Assembly: GCA_946894095.1 (NCBI GenBank)
Contig: OX335655.1
Location: forward strand, 5,642,001-5,706,000
From: Incurvaria masculella
Lineage: Eukaryota > Arthropoda > Insecta > Lepidoptera > Incurvariidae
DNA: 64,000 nucleotides
Reading direction: 5' to 3'
A model generated the notes under the pieces. That model saw only the letters and a program-made list of their open reading frames with translations. It made no database searches and was not told where the DNA came from. Position numbers and translations under genes: made by a program. This document shows positions 20,560-31,030 of the stretch, piece by piece; positions within the stretch are counted from its first letter, which is position 1, and each line of letters opens with the position of its first letter.

Positions 20560-21821
20560 TCTATATCGATACTATTATATAAAGAGGAAAGGTTTGTTTG
20601 TGTATTTGAACCGAATAGGCTCTGAAAGTACTAAACGGAGTTGAAAAATTATTTCACCGTTGAAAAGCTACCGTCTATCCGAGGGACATAGGCTATGTTT
20701 TATCTTAAAAAAATTAGGGATCCTTATCAAAACTCCGATAACGTAACCCAAGGTGCAAAAAAATTACCAAGAATGTTCCTTACATCGCGTGCGCTGCGAA
20801 AACTATTCACGATAGAACAAAATGATGTAATACAATTTTATAGAACACATTATTATCTCCAAAAAATGTCGCGACAGCATACATCGAACTATTATAGTTA
20901 TGTCACAATAAGTGTGCATTTATAAAAAAATTAAATACCGCAGCTAGAAAAGGCTCTTTATTTGTACCTAGATATTAAGCCTTATCAAAATAAATAACTT
21001 ATTATTTAAGACTGTTTCAATACCTTTATATTACTTTTTTAATTATTCGATTCGGACTTTTCATTCGAAAGATATCATGAGTTTAAAAATTAGAAAAAAC
21101 TCCGCTCGGCCAACTATGCGTTTTACAGTTTGTAGCCGTCACTCAGAGGTACGGGAGGGGAGTCAGTCGGCTCCCTACGCAGCAGCCGTGTGCGGAATTT
21201 AAGAAATTGTCGCTTGATTATATTTTGTCGCTTGATGATAATTCGTTTAGTAGGTAACTAAATGCATTCAAAAAGTTCTTTTCAGAACTAGACCCATTAA
21301 TACTTATATGTTGTACATTTAATTATCCTAATAAATAAGTGACTTACATAGTTTTTATGATTTTCGATTAAATACTTTTTAGTTGTAGGTTATAGTAGTA
21401 GTTGTAGGTAGGTAAAACCATTTAAACATGTTTGAAAAATGTTACGGCTTTTCACGCGGCAGGAAGATACATCTAATACAGCTAATTATTTAGTGAAAAA
21501 TAAAACAACATCAAATAATGTTTACTCCTTGGCTTTAACTCAATAAATGATTTATTTAATGGCTTTGCTTTGTGATTATGACCTTTTTACATTAATTAAT
21601 AGTATGAAAAATACATAAAAGTAAAAAATACAATAAAAGAAAAAAAAGAAAAATAAAATATATTCACAAAATTAGTTATTTTTATTTCAAATATTTCAAT
21701 GCAGGTGTATGCTCTTTTTTTAGGAACTCTACGTAATAAGGGATTTATTTGTGTATTATTGTGGCAAAATAATATTTTTTCAATTATATTATGCCCGTGC
21801 AAAGCCGGGACGGGCTGCTAG
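20560..21821 (+). mobile_element. Non-autonomous Helitron, 1.26 kb
   Basis: Starts with TC (20560) after an A and runs through TATAAAGAGG, AATAGGCTCTGAAAG and GGGACATAGGCTATGTTTTA, phrases typical of lepidopteran Helitron 5' ends. It finishes with a GCCCG/CGGGC hairpin (21793-21797 and 21811-21815) and CTAG (21818-21821), followed by T. Insertion between A and T, no terminal inverted repeats and a 3' hairpin plus CTAG are Helitron hallmarks. No Rep/helicase frame, so it would need a partner in trans. Confidence 0.8.
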
Positions 21822-21863
21822 TATATATATTTGATAAATAGTGTTAAAAAAAAAGACAAAATA

Positions 21864-21903
21864 ACATGACGGTAGTTGTGTATCATTAGCCACTCATATC
21901 AGT
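21864..21903 (+). mobile_element. SINE 3' end, second half of a split copy
   Basis: AACATGACGGTAGTTGTGTA continues the SINE interrupted at 20427. The bases CATGA occur at both broken ends, as expected if a short target site was duplicated on insertion. Confidence 0.7.
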
Positions 21904-22135
21904 ATATAAAGGTAAATTAACTCGATGGGTGAACGCGCAACACTTTCACAGTGAGTGAAGAAATCTGACGGTTATTTCATTTCGTATTGGCTAACTAGTA
22001 AATTTAAGTTTACTTGGCCGAGTAACAATAAGTCATTTGACAGTTGGTAGGAAATGTAACTGACCTGTTCACCCGTCGAATCACTTTTTATCATGGTAAC
22101 CCCCCAGTCTATTCATGCTGAGATGCATAGTGATT

Positions 22136-22253
22136 ACTTGTACTTGGCTAAGCCAAAGTATGCCTTCCGACCGTCAGTTTTCACATAAAATGTATGGAAT
22201 GAACGTCAGATTTGACAGTCGGAAGCTATACTTTGGCTAAGCCATGTACGAGT
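22136..22253. mobile_element. Hairpin element with 45 bp arms
   Basis: Arms 22136-22180 and 22209-22253 are complementary with few mismatches, through TTGGCTAAGCCAAAGTAT and CTTCCGAC blocks, around a 28-base AT-rich loop. Size and shape fit a MITE or a long hairpin RNA source. TTGGCTAAGCCAA is itself palindromic. Confidence 0.65.
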
Positions 22254-24215
22254 TGGGTCTATGAATTTCAGCTCAGTCCTAAAGCGCACGAAGAGTGGAT
22301 TAAACGTGTTAACTTCAGAGGTGAAGTCTTGAGACAAGATTCCGCCATCTGCTTTTTTCCGCTGCGATGTAAAGCGTGCTGAGCTGAGAGGGCATGAATC
22401 AGGCGGTGACAAGCAGTAAAGCACGCTCGAACGGTGTGAAGTGAGCAATAACATTACACGCAATAAAACCTCTTATCTGTGAACGTACGACCACATAGAA
22501 CATTCTGCCAACATTTTTTTATTGTTAAAATTATGTTATTAAGATCTACCACCACAATTGTCGCATGAAAGTTATAAAATCTGCAAACTTACAAATTTTA
22601 TCGTAAGAAATATATGATAACTAAGTTCCTTCTAAATAAGCTTACCTACGTTAACCTTAATCACCACAACAAACACAACTCAAAGAAGATGTTTCCTTTT
22701 TTTCACAAGCTTATTCCCTAAGTTTGCAAGACTTTTTAATTTACGGATGGCATAACTTTCCTGCTAAGTGTTCATTCACACGGTGTACGTGATATATTTG
22801 CGATTGGCACGCAGCCAATTTGACAAATATGAATTTTGAATTATTCTCTATTTCCGGTTTATCGACATGAAATTAACCTTAGTGCAGAAATGAGTTATGG
22901 AAGTTTGAAACTATTGCAACACCTCGCGTATGTAAGTGTCGCATCGAGATTTCTTGACGATATTGCACGGGTAAATCATAGACTCATTAATTCGGTGTTA
23001 TTCAATGAAGTGTCGGGTATATCGCTTTTCCTGACGCCATTTGTCGCCGAGTTTACTGCGCATGCGCCCGCACCGGGCCGCCACACGTCTCTCTCGACAC
23101 CGACTCAGCAGCCAATAAAATGTGTGTCGTATTTGTATCGACTCGCGTCGAACCGTTATAAATATCGGCGGACCCTGCTCATAAATACGCGGGCCGTATC
23201 AAGTCTTTGAATAAATTCATTGAAATCGTTTTGCTAGGTTAGCGAACGTTCATATGGGCATTCTTAATGGTATACGTAGCGTGTAGCAGACTAGAACGTA
23301 TAGTCTCGTCTTAGATTCGATATTTCAGGGTTCTGACCATCAAAATGAAAAGTAACCCTTTTATGATCACTTCGTTGTGTCTCTGTGATTTTTTTTCAGG
23401 AACAGGTGTAGGTTTTAAGTCGAAATTAATACCAAATTCTTATAAGTCCCTGTAAAAAACCAGCTTCCAATACGCCTACCAAACCCGCATGCTTGACCCC
23501 AGTTGGGCATTGAGTGTTCAAGCCGCGATAACCGCCAATCGATTTCTGTAACCAAATAAATTAGTCGTTACAATGGCGGATTATTAACTTTTCATTCAGC
23601 ATTCATCCATCCGTAAACAATTCCGTCAATCAATCGGATCAAACCCCACTAGTAGATTTATATGTGATTTTTTTAAATATAATAGCCACTTATTGTCCAC
23701 TGTAAACGTTTATGCGTTTCCCTTTGTATATGTTACGGTACTTTTCTTCCTTAAAGGTAAATAAAATTTTGAAAATATACCTGTGTCGAGTGCACGAGAA
23801 TATGATAAGAAAAAAAATAACCCTAACCAATTTTTTTTCCATTTTTTTTAAACAAAAATTTAAACTCATACAAAAACTTAAAAAATAAACCATTTTAAAT
23901 ATTATTTTTCTTGGCATCGACTCTTATTTAGTGCACTCAACATGAGTATAAGTGCAGAAATCAAATAATATTAAAGGATAAAATAATTTCGGACTTCAAC
24001 CAACATCGGGCTTTATCCGTAATATATATATTTATATTTTTTTAAATCAAACAATTTAAAAATACCAACAGAAGATATAAATCTTCACTATGAAATATTG
24101 TACTGATATTGGCGATTTCGATCAGTCTTGGCATTCGCCTGAAACATGAAACGAATGTCAAAAGCAAATGTATAAAATGTTATTTTTATCAAAATCAGCT
24201 CCGTCCGTCCGCCCC
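22254..24215. other. Gene-free tract
   Basis: Contains an open plus frame of 124 codons (22836-23210) spanning a CpG-rich patch (23035-23100). It has no domain signature, and its composition changes from AT-rich to CpG-rich along its length, so it is treated as chance. The remainder is AT-rich. Confidence 0.45.
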
Positions 24216-24363
24216 GTACAGTCGTTTCGTCTGAAATCTATACACCGGAAATAGAGACAAATTTGAGATCTCTTTCTGTCATGCTGAAGTCAACCATAGA
24301 GTAAAAGGGACATAGGAAATTCTTCTCTTTCCAGTGTATACAATTGAGAGGAAACGACTGTAC
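24216..24363. mobile_element. Small inverted-repeat element, GTACAGTCGTTTC ends
   Basis: A perfect 13 bp inverted repeat GTACAGTCGTTTC (24216-24228) and complement (24351-24363), with similarity extending inward (CTATACACCGG versus CCAGTGTATAC). 148 bp in total. Fits a MITE. Confidence 0.6.
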
Positions 24364-24435
24364 ATAGATAGGGGTTTTAATAGAGGAAACATTGTGCCAT
24401 TTGAATTTAATCGAAATATTCGTTTACTGACGTAA

Positions 24436-24497
24436 TTATCTGGATAGTTCAGCGGTGGAGCAGTATACGTGTATAAAGGTCGCAGGTTCCGGACCAA
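24436..24497 (+). repeat. Degenerate tRNA-like sequence
   Basis: TAGTTCAGCGGTGGAGC resembles a tRNA D-arm and GGTCGCAGGTTCCGGACC a T-arm. The anticodon arm (TATACGTGTATA) is abnormal and there is no paired acceptor stem. A tRNA pseudogene or SINE head is more likely than a working tRNA. Confidence 0.35.
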
Positions 24498-26160
24498 AAT
24501 AATCGAAATATATTCAACATCTTATTGCAATGCTTAAATGTACAATAAACTGTCGTCGTTATTGTATTTTTATATTTATTACATTTTCTTTAATTTATTT
24601 TGACAATTATATTGATGCTTGCCTTGCTGATTTTGTAATATTTAAGTGCAGGTATTATTTATTTAAAAATCTAGACTTAAGTGAGCCTCTTGCCATGACA
24701 ACGACAGGTAATGAACTTTGTGCGCTTTCATTTTATCAGATGTAAATTTTTGACGTTTCCAAGTATTCCCTGCGAAGGAGGATAAATAAAGACAATACTA
24801 TACTCAAAGATTAAATTAAATTAAACATATTTACTTTTAACCGGAATCTTTTGAACCTTGGTCGAAATAGGCTAGGTTCAAAATCAGCGACTAACATATG
24901 TTAGTCAAATGCTTCGCCCTGTTTTGTTGCACCTTGTTAATTTAATTTAGGCTACGTATATTTAATATATAATTCTATTTATATTTATCATGGTATTTTT
25001 TATTTTATAAATTAAATAGTTTAATCAGCTCATTTGTGCATAGCATGTAATTTTTATCATATTATTTTTTACATGCAACAATAAACGTTTCTGATTTCCT
25101 TTTTCTATGCATCGCTGCTGTTATACTGTTATCTGCATCGTTTGAACTTTGAATTTTCACCTCAATACATCTTTATTAATACCGGCACGCCAGTATTTGC
25201 GTCCGCGTGGTGTGTAGGCTATGCGAGCCCCCAAAGAGCCGAAAGAACAGCTCGCAGGTCGCGGAGGCCATCATATCGGAGATGGCGCGATAGTGCGGAG
25301 ATGGCGTGCGCTATCTCTGGAGTTACTGCCGCCGCGCGTCGTATTGTCTGCGCCCCGCGCTGTGCATGACGACAGGCGAGCCCTCCGTAATATCTTCTGC
25401 CAGAACAATAGCGCTCGCACTATCTGTCGAATCTGCACGCCCAACTCTGTCGAACGTGTAGATCGACTCGGACGACAGTATTACATGTGCGACATTGTAG
25501 CCGTCGCGTCGGTGCCATGAGTTTGTAAACCAATCAATCGCTTGATTCAATCGCATGACTAAAGCATGCTTAGTCAAATGGATTATGGCTGAACGCTGCT
25601 TAGCCCCTCGACTGAATCAAATCGCAACGTATTGTTAGGGTAATTATAATATTATATATGAATTATAATAATTATTGGTCGAACTAGAATATGCCACGGT
25701 TTACAAATTCTTCAATCAATAAAAACATTCTAAAAAACAAAGATTTAGAAGAATAGATACATAAGCCTTTCAAACCCAAAATACGTGAAAAGTTTTCATA
25801 CATATATAAGCCAAAGGACACATTATTGATTTGTTATTCCATAACACCACAGATTATAAATGTAAAAAGTAATCTGCGACAACGCCTTCGACAGAAACAT
25901 ACGCCAGATAAATTGTGTACCTCATCAAATAAAAAAAAACATTTAACAGTATTTTTTTCAGTTCAATGGTGTTCCTATTCTAATGTTCAAGGTTGTTTTT
26001 ATGGTGCCTTTCACCATCGCAATCAAATGCATATCTACTCAATTAAAACGACAACAAGACAAAACAACTGCCAACCTTGGCTCAGTTTCGTGTAAGCAGT
26101 AAAACGGTTATTGCCCACATTTAAAAAAAAAGCAATTAAAAGATACTGTTACATTTAATG
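24498..26160. other. Gene-free tract with a CpG-rich island
   Basis: Mostly AT-rich. A GC- and CpG-rich block at about 25190-25520 gives overlapping open frames on both strands, as expected from its composition alone. No known protein is recognised. It could be a regulatory element. Confidence 0.45.
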
Positions 26161-26203
26161 GGTAACTGTTTTCATACTGATTTACTTCGTTGGCTCTATT
26201 TTT
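26161..26203 (+). repeat. Left half of a split 116 bp repeat
   Basis: GGTAACTGTTTTCATACTGA through TTGGCTCTATTTTT matches the first part of 36225-36340. The second part is at 28321-28386. About 2.1 kb of other elements lies between the halves. Confidence 0.7.
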
Positions 26204-26470
26204 AACCGACTTCGAAAAAAAGGAGGTTCTCAATTCGTCGGAATCTTTTTTTTTTCTCTTTTTTTTTATGTATGTTTACCGATTACTCGAAGACCCCTGA
26301 ACCGATTTGAAAAATTCTTTTTTTGTTCGAAAGGGTATATGTACTTTCTAGTTGGTCCCATTTTTTGTTTATCAAAATCGGTTCAGTAGTTTGGTACTTA
26401 AATACAACAAACATCGAATTTCTTAAAGCCGCGAACCCAGAAATGTGATTTTTTAGTTACAGTAGCTTTC
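26204..26470 (+). repeat. AACCGACTTC-type repeat, divergent copy
   Basis: Begins AACCGACTTCGAAAAAAAGG then GAGGTTCTCAATTCGTCGG, a T-rich block and ACCGATTTGAAAAATTC. It shares its terminus with the telomere-core foldbacks (3949, 5033, 31031) but has no telomere core or long arms, so it is a related or parental subfamily. Confidence 0.6.
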
Positions 26471-26862
26471 TTTAAGGGTGAGATTGCTCAGTATGAGAGG
26501 TTTTTTTTAATTCAACTGTTGGGGTAGGTTTTGTTTAAGATGGGAATGTTTACGAAGAGAATATTTTTTAAAATTCTACTATAAGGGGGGTAAAACAGGT
26601 CAAAATGAACACATTTAGGCGAAAACCACTCATGTTGAGATCTCCGAAACCAATTATTCTAGAAACTTAAAATTTTCAGTGACTTCTTTTTACGACGAAA
26701 AGGCTCGCTTGTGATTTATTAAATTCAACTGTTAAGGGGATACACGAGACCGATATGTACACATTTTCATACAACACTTACGCAAGAAACAGACTCTCCG
26801 GAACAATGGAAGGATGAAAAATTCAGAAGCTCAGCGGTTCTGGACATTCGTTGTTTTGCCTT
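26471..26862. other. Unclassified sequence inside the nested insertion
   Basis: Lies between two recognised repeats within the 26204-28320 insert, so it is probably transposon-derived. No second copy in the window and no coding frame. Confidence 0.4.
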
Positions 26863-27035
26863 GTTAGGGTTCTGTACCCAAAGGGTACCAACGGATACTA
26901 TATTACTAAGCTTCCGCTGTCCGTCCGTTCGTCTGTCTGTCCCAGCGCTCTATCTCATGAACCGTGAACTCATGAATCCAGATAGGTACCGGTCTACCTT
27001 TTGTCAGAAATGAAATTTCTCAAAGGTTTCATATC
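26863..27035 (+). repeat. Dispersed repeat, GGTTCCG type, partial copy 3
   Basis: TTAGGGTTCTGTACCCAAAG, a (GTCC)n-type run CTGTCCGTCCGTTCGTCTGT and CTATCTCATGAACCGTGA match the 5' half of 12033-12334. The CTTGGCCGG end is missing. Confidence 0.7.
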
Positions 27036-27195
27036 TCATAATGTTAGTTCATTGTAGGGTTTAGTAACAGTTTAGAGGGTTCGCATGAGATAGTGAGTTG
27101 CGCATAATCTTCTTTCCACTTTGTATGTGAAGTTGAGCAGAATGGCTCGCCCACCTTGAGTCAAAAAGTTACGCCACCACTAAAAAGCAAAAAAT

Positions 27196-28319
27196 AAAAT
27201 ATTTTTTAATAAAAAAAGACCGCCTTCAAAAAAACCGGAACTAAAAAGCAAAAAATAATTGATTACTTTTAATTAATGTACGACAAGCTATTTTAATACT
27301 AACTAATTATGTACAATTTCTTAATTTTTAATCATCTTTTGAATTCGGTGCCTTGGGTAGACGTTCTATAAGGGCTGTTAGTAGTTAGATTAATATTACC
27401 TATGGCTAAGAAAGAAATATAAGTAGGTAGCTACTTACATTAACCTACTTAAAGAAAAAAACACAAAATCAAAAATTAAATAAACGAACAGGTCGGAAAA
27501 ACGTATGTAAGTAGGTATTTAGGCAAGTACTTTGTAATTTAAATATTCCTTATAACTTAAACGAAATACCTAACACAGTAAAAACTAAATATTTACAAGA
27601 AAACCCTACAAACTAAACAAACAAACCAATATAAAAACAACGACCACTTATGTATATGGTAAATATTTAGGTAGGTGTAGCTTGTACTTTTTATTCTGCC
27701 TAAATACCTACATAACACAAAACAAAAAAATTACAAATATAAAAAAGAACAGAAACTATTGGTAGCGACTTTGAGGTGTCTGCTCTCAACTACGTGTCAA
27801 AACGAGTGTGCAGTTAGTAGGTACATATCTCACCAATATCGGCAGAAATCGTTTCGTTCAGACAACGATGTCGTAGGAAGCACCAATCCACAGAGCAGCG
27901 AATTAACTTACCTACTCCTTCACCGGTGCGCGCCTTTATAAAGCTGAAAGTACTAATAATCGTTAAAACCCAATTTCAGTACGCTGCGCTGCTGTATCGA
28001 TATCAGCTTGCACGTAAACCAACGCTAAGGCATCTCCAGGTAGAATGCTCTGTGGACCAATCATTGCTGACTCAGGTTGCTTACGCTCTCGTAGACTTCG
28101 GGTGTGTTCGGCTGAAATTGTGTCTGTTCGGTCAACGGCGTGCGGAGTGAACTCTACCAAGGCACCGACTTCAAAAGATGATTAAAAATTAAGAAATTGT
28201 ACATAATTACTTAGTATTAAAATAGCTTGTCGTACATTAATAAAAAGTAATCAATTATTTTTTGCTTTTTAGTTCCGGTTTTTTTTAAGGCGGTCTTTTT
28301 TTTATTTAAAAATATTTTA
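27196..28319. mobile_element. Foldback element with 165 bp arms and 790 bp core
   Basis: The left arm (27196-27360) and right arm (28154-28319) are near-perfect complements, sharing AAGACCGCC, ACCGGAACTAAAAAGCAAAA, GTACGACAAGCTATTTTAAT and TCGGTGCCTTGG. The core has an AT-rich left part with GTAGGTA repeats and a GC-richer right part, holding a 65-codon minus frame (27963-28160) that extends into the arm. No transposase is recognised. Insertion of this and its neighbours split the repeat at 26161/28321. Confidence 0.75.
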
Positions 28320-28320
28320 T

Positions 28321-28386
28321 ACCGTTGCAAGACGGTTGTTGTTATTGGAATGACAGTTAGATTTACTATTTTTTTTTTCAGTGTAC
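28321..28386 (+). repeat. Right half of the split 116 bp repeat
   Basis: TTGCAAGACGGTTGTTGTTA through ACAGTTAGATTTACT to TTCAGTGTAC matches the second half of 36225-36340, completing the piece at 26161-26203. Confidence 0.7.
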
Positions 28387-28421
28387 GCACATACATATCA
28401 CATTCCTTGATGTGGCCTATA

Positions 28422-28673
28422 CTAATCAAAAGTGTAAGTCCGGCACTGCATAGAAAGGTGCCTTATCCGCATACTCTTGGGTCGGCGTTGGTCCGTAGCT
28501 CGTAACTCGTCGTTGAGTTCTTGTCGGTCTAATTTACCCTTCCGCGGAGATCCTTCGCGTTGCCTGCGCGCGCGCACGAGCGGCTCCGGCGAGGCTACCG
28601 CACGATCAACTCGTCTCCCCCGACGGGAAATATCGTATCGTCCCCGATGGACCAACGGTTCCTTCGGTTAATA
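28422..28673 (-). CDS. Possible exon or pseudo-exon; unrecognised basic protein frame
   Basis: The minus frame from the stop-free point after 28673 to a stop at 28422 gives about 83 residues, very rich in Arg and acidic residues. It ends near MRIRHLSMQCRTYTFD and includes RKGKLDRQELNDEL. There is no ATG near its 5' end; a TTG lies at about 28655, and an AG suitable as a splice acceptor lies just after the upstream stop. The overlying block (28478-28660) is GC-rich, and the plus strand is open too, so composition alone may explain it. I do not recognise the protein. It might be a terminal exon, a decayed retrocopy or chance. Confidence 0.15.
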
Positions 28674-28708
28674 ACCAGGTTCCACTGTATTTCTTGCCGT
28701 GCGTGCCG

Positions 28709-29259
28709 TTAAGGTGGCCCAACCCGCTCATCTCCCCATACAAAAGGGGAAAGAAGATCACGCCCATATTTCTTGTCAGAGATCCAAAATTTTGCTCAAA
28801 ATAGCTTTATTTGATCGAACTAGATGTCTGATGACCATTGGCATTGTAAACTTGTGTTTGGTTTCTGAATTATAAGATCCGAAAGTTTAAATTTTTTGCG
28901 CGGTTTTATACAATAACTTTGGAGGTGGATTACGCAATGATAAAGTAAGAACATCTTAAAAAGATTAGTCATCAGACATAGCCTATTTAATCAAAATTTA
29001 TAATCTATTTCGTTTTTGTTAGATTTTTGACTACAGCGGTCGTGGTTTACTTTTAGCTATAAGTCGTTTTGAAATTAAAATTTTCGTAAATCTTACCAAA
29101 TCATACACTATGCACATTGTCTTTTTTGTGGACATGTTGCATCTTCCTCATCACGGAACCTGTCTTATTCTTTGAAACAGAGAAGGTCCCAGAGCGCAAC
29201 ATCACGGTTTTGTACCGTGCCCGCGAATAAGTCAGGCCCGCCGGGTTGGGCCACCTTAA
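28709..29259 (+). mobile_element. TTAA-flanked MITE, complete copy 1
   Basis: A 551 bp element from TTAA (28709-28712) to TTAA (29256-29259). Its terminal inverted repeats are GGTGGCCCAACCCG at the left and CGGGTTGGGCCACC at the right, perfect over 14 bp. TTAA target duplication is the habit of piggyBac-type elements. The interior has no coding frame, so it is non-autonomous. Landmarks are CACGCCCATATTTCTTGTCA, TGGAGGTGGATTACGCAATG and CGGTTTTGTACCGTGCCCGC. Confidence 0.85.
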
Positions 29260-29285
29260 GAGGAGAATAAGGAATGTGTCTTTCT

Positions 29286-29490
29286 TGATTCGGAATCCAC
29301 GTAAAACTCGATACTAAATAACTTGGTGGTGAGGTATCCCGCCCGGCTTGGTGCCACTGCATTAAATGTAGGATTTTTGAAGCGGCAATCAAAATTGTCC
29401 CTGTTTTTCGCGTACAAAGCAGTCCAAATTATAAAGAGAAGGTCCTAGCATGTCACCTAGTTCCGATATGGTGTTTAGGGCTTATAAAAT
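29286..29490 (+). mobile_element. SINE body, headless and tailless
   Basis: From TTCGGAATCCACGTAAAACT through GCCCGGCTTGGTGCCACTGC, GAAGCGGCAATCAAAATTGT and GGTCCTAGCATGTCACCTAG to TGGTGTTTAGGGCTTATAAA. It starts only 27 bp after the TTAA MITE ends. Head and poly-A are absent. Confidence 0.75.
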
Positions 29491-30132
29491 GACTGTACGA
29501 AAACGTTTATTTTGCTCGCTCTCTTGCCTCTTCACCTGGCGAGTTATTTACCATTCAAACAATTCGAACTCTACCATAGAGTTTTGACACTGAAATTTTT
29601 ACCTTCAACACATACAGGGCTAGGCACGAGCGGTGGTTCATTAAGTCAAATAGAAAATACATTACTTGAAGTAAAGCAACGTCCGTCCGCATGTTTCGGT
29701 CCCCACCTTTGGTGTGGTCCCGTCTTTACATATTTGAAGTCAATGTATTGTTAGGTAAATAAGCTTAATTTTTATCAGATTAGATTAAGGACTATCTGTG
29801 AAAAATCTACGTTTATGTTTTAACTTGACTGACGCGTTCGGCAGTTATTCAATTGAAGAAAGATCCCTTCTAAAGCGTCTGTTACACGCAGCGACTACTC
29901 GCCGCTTCTTTAGTAGCGGCCAGGAATATGGCTGCATTTGACAATATAGTAGCTGCCACAAGATCTTTTCGCGCGGATCCAGATAATAAGTGCAAATACT
30001 ACTCCCCCCCTGAGTCACCACTACCACAAATTCGACTAATTCCTAGTTATCTATCGAACTTTTTTTTGTGCCTGAATTGATGGGATTGCGAAATCCTGGA
30101 TCCGCAGAGCAAACAGCTGTTACTATTTAGCG
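29491..30132. other. Gene-free tract
   Basis: Short open frames on both strands; none recognised. A run of seven C (30003-30009) and a T-run (30059-30066) are the only notable simple features. Confidence 0.45.
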
Positions 30133-30225
30133 ATTTTTTTTTTCATGCGACCTGACATGGGTGGCTAATACCACACAACTACCGTTATGATCTCCCAGAT
30201 CCCCGCGCCACTAGTAGCCGCCAGT
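30133..30225 (-). mobile_element. SINE with a large internal deletion
   Basis: On the minus strand the head GCGGCTACTAGTGGCGCGGG GATCTGGG is joined directly to the tail ATAACGGTAGTTGTGTGGTA and the poly-A end. Compared with complete copies, roughly 290 bp of body is missing, leaving a 93 bp unit with only the two ends. Confidence 0.75.
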
Positions 30226-31030
30226 GAAGTCGCTCCGTCTGACCAAGCCTTAAGACATAAGCAAGTGTCGCATCTTGTTCGGTGACAGCGCCGTCCAAGG
30301 CAGATATCCAAGGTATTGGAGGACTAGCCGGGTAATAGATTCGCGTTGCCTTTATCGGCCCGGATTAATAAATGCCTAATACAGAATGCCGACTGTCGGT
30401 CTGTCCAGCCGGTCATGACGTAAGAGGCGGCGGCGACGAGACGGCTCTTCTGCGGTTTGCTTTCGGCCTTGCTCTGACTAATGGTTCGTAAGATACTACA
30501 AGACGAAGCTGATATCGATGCATGGTAAATAAACCTTGCAAGTTACGTGCATACTTCACATATATTTTAGTTGATTCATGTTTGAATACAAAAATAAGTG
30601 CTTGTTGTCATTTCTGAAACAGTTGTCCCTGTAAAACAGCTGTGGGTATTATTTTTACTATTATGTCAGGTAATTCAAACAATGACATTTTATAACCTTT
30701 TAATTCACTGTTTGGTTTTGTATGTATCCAAACAGTGTGCCCGTAATTTTAGGGCCGATGCGGTATCTCAATCAAAAAACAATTACCAATAAACTATGTA
30801 AGTATTGTTACGAGCGCGAATTCTGCGAAGGAATAGCTACTCTACTCAACACCCCACCCGAGTAACAGTGTTTATAGTGGTTTCCAAGGAAATAATTAAA
30901 AAAATGCATTAGCAGAACACGAACTAGGAAGGAGCGGTGCGGAAGCGTGGAATTGGTGTCGGCGAAGCGCAGGGCTCGGCCCGCACATAAATGCATTATT
31001 ACCTTGAAAACCATTACAAATATATGTATA
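30226..31030. other. Gene-free tract
   Basis: The first 280 bp is moderately GC-rich, then AT-rich. The segment 30800-31000 has mixed composition. No supported gene. Confidence 0.45.

Noticed and set aside
22836..23210. 124-codon plus-strand frame
   Set aside because: It crosses from AT-rich into CpG-rich DNA with no consistent composition and no recognisable domain or splice sites.
24436..24497. Functional tRNA gene
   Set aside because: D- and T-arm-like parts exist but the anticodon arm is abnormal and the acceptor stem does not pair.
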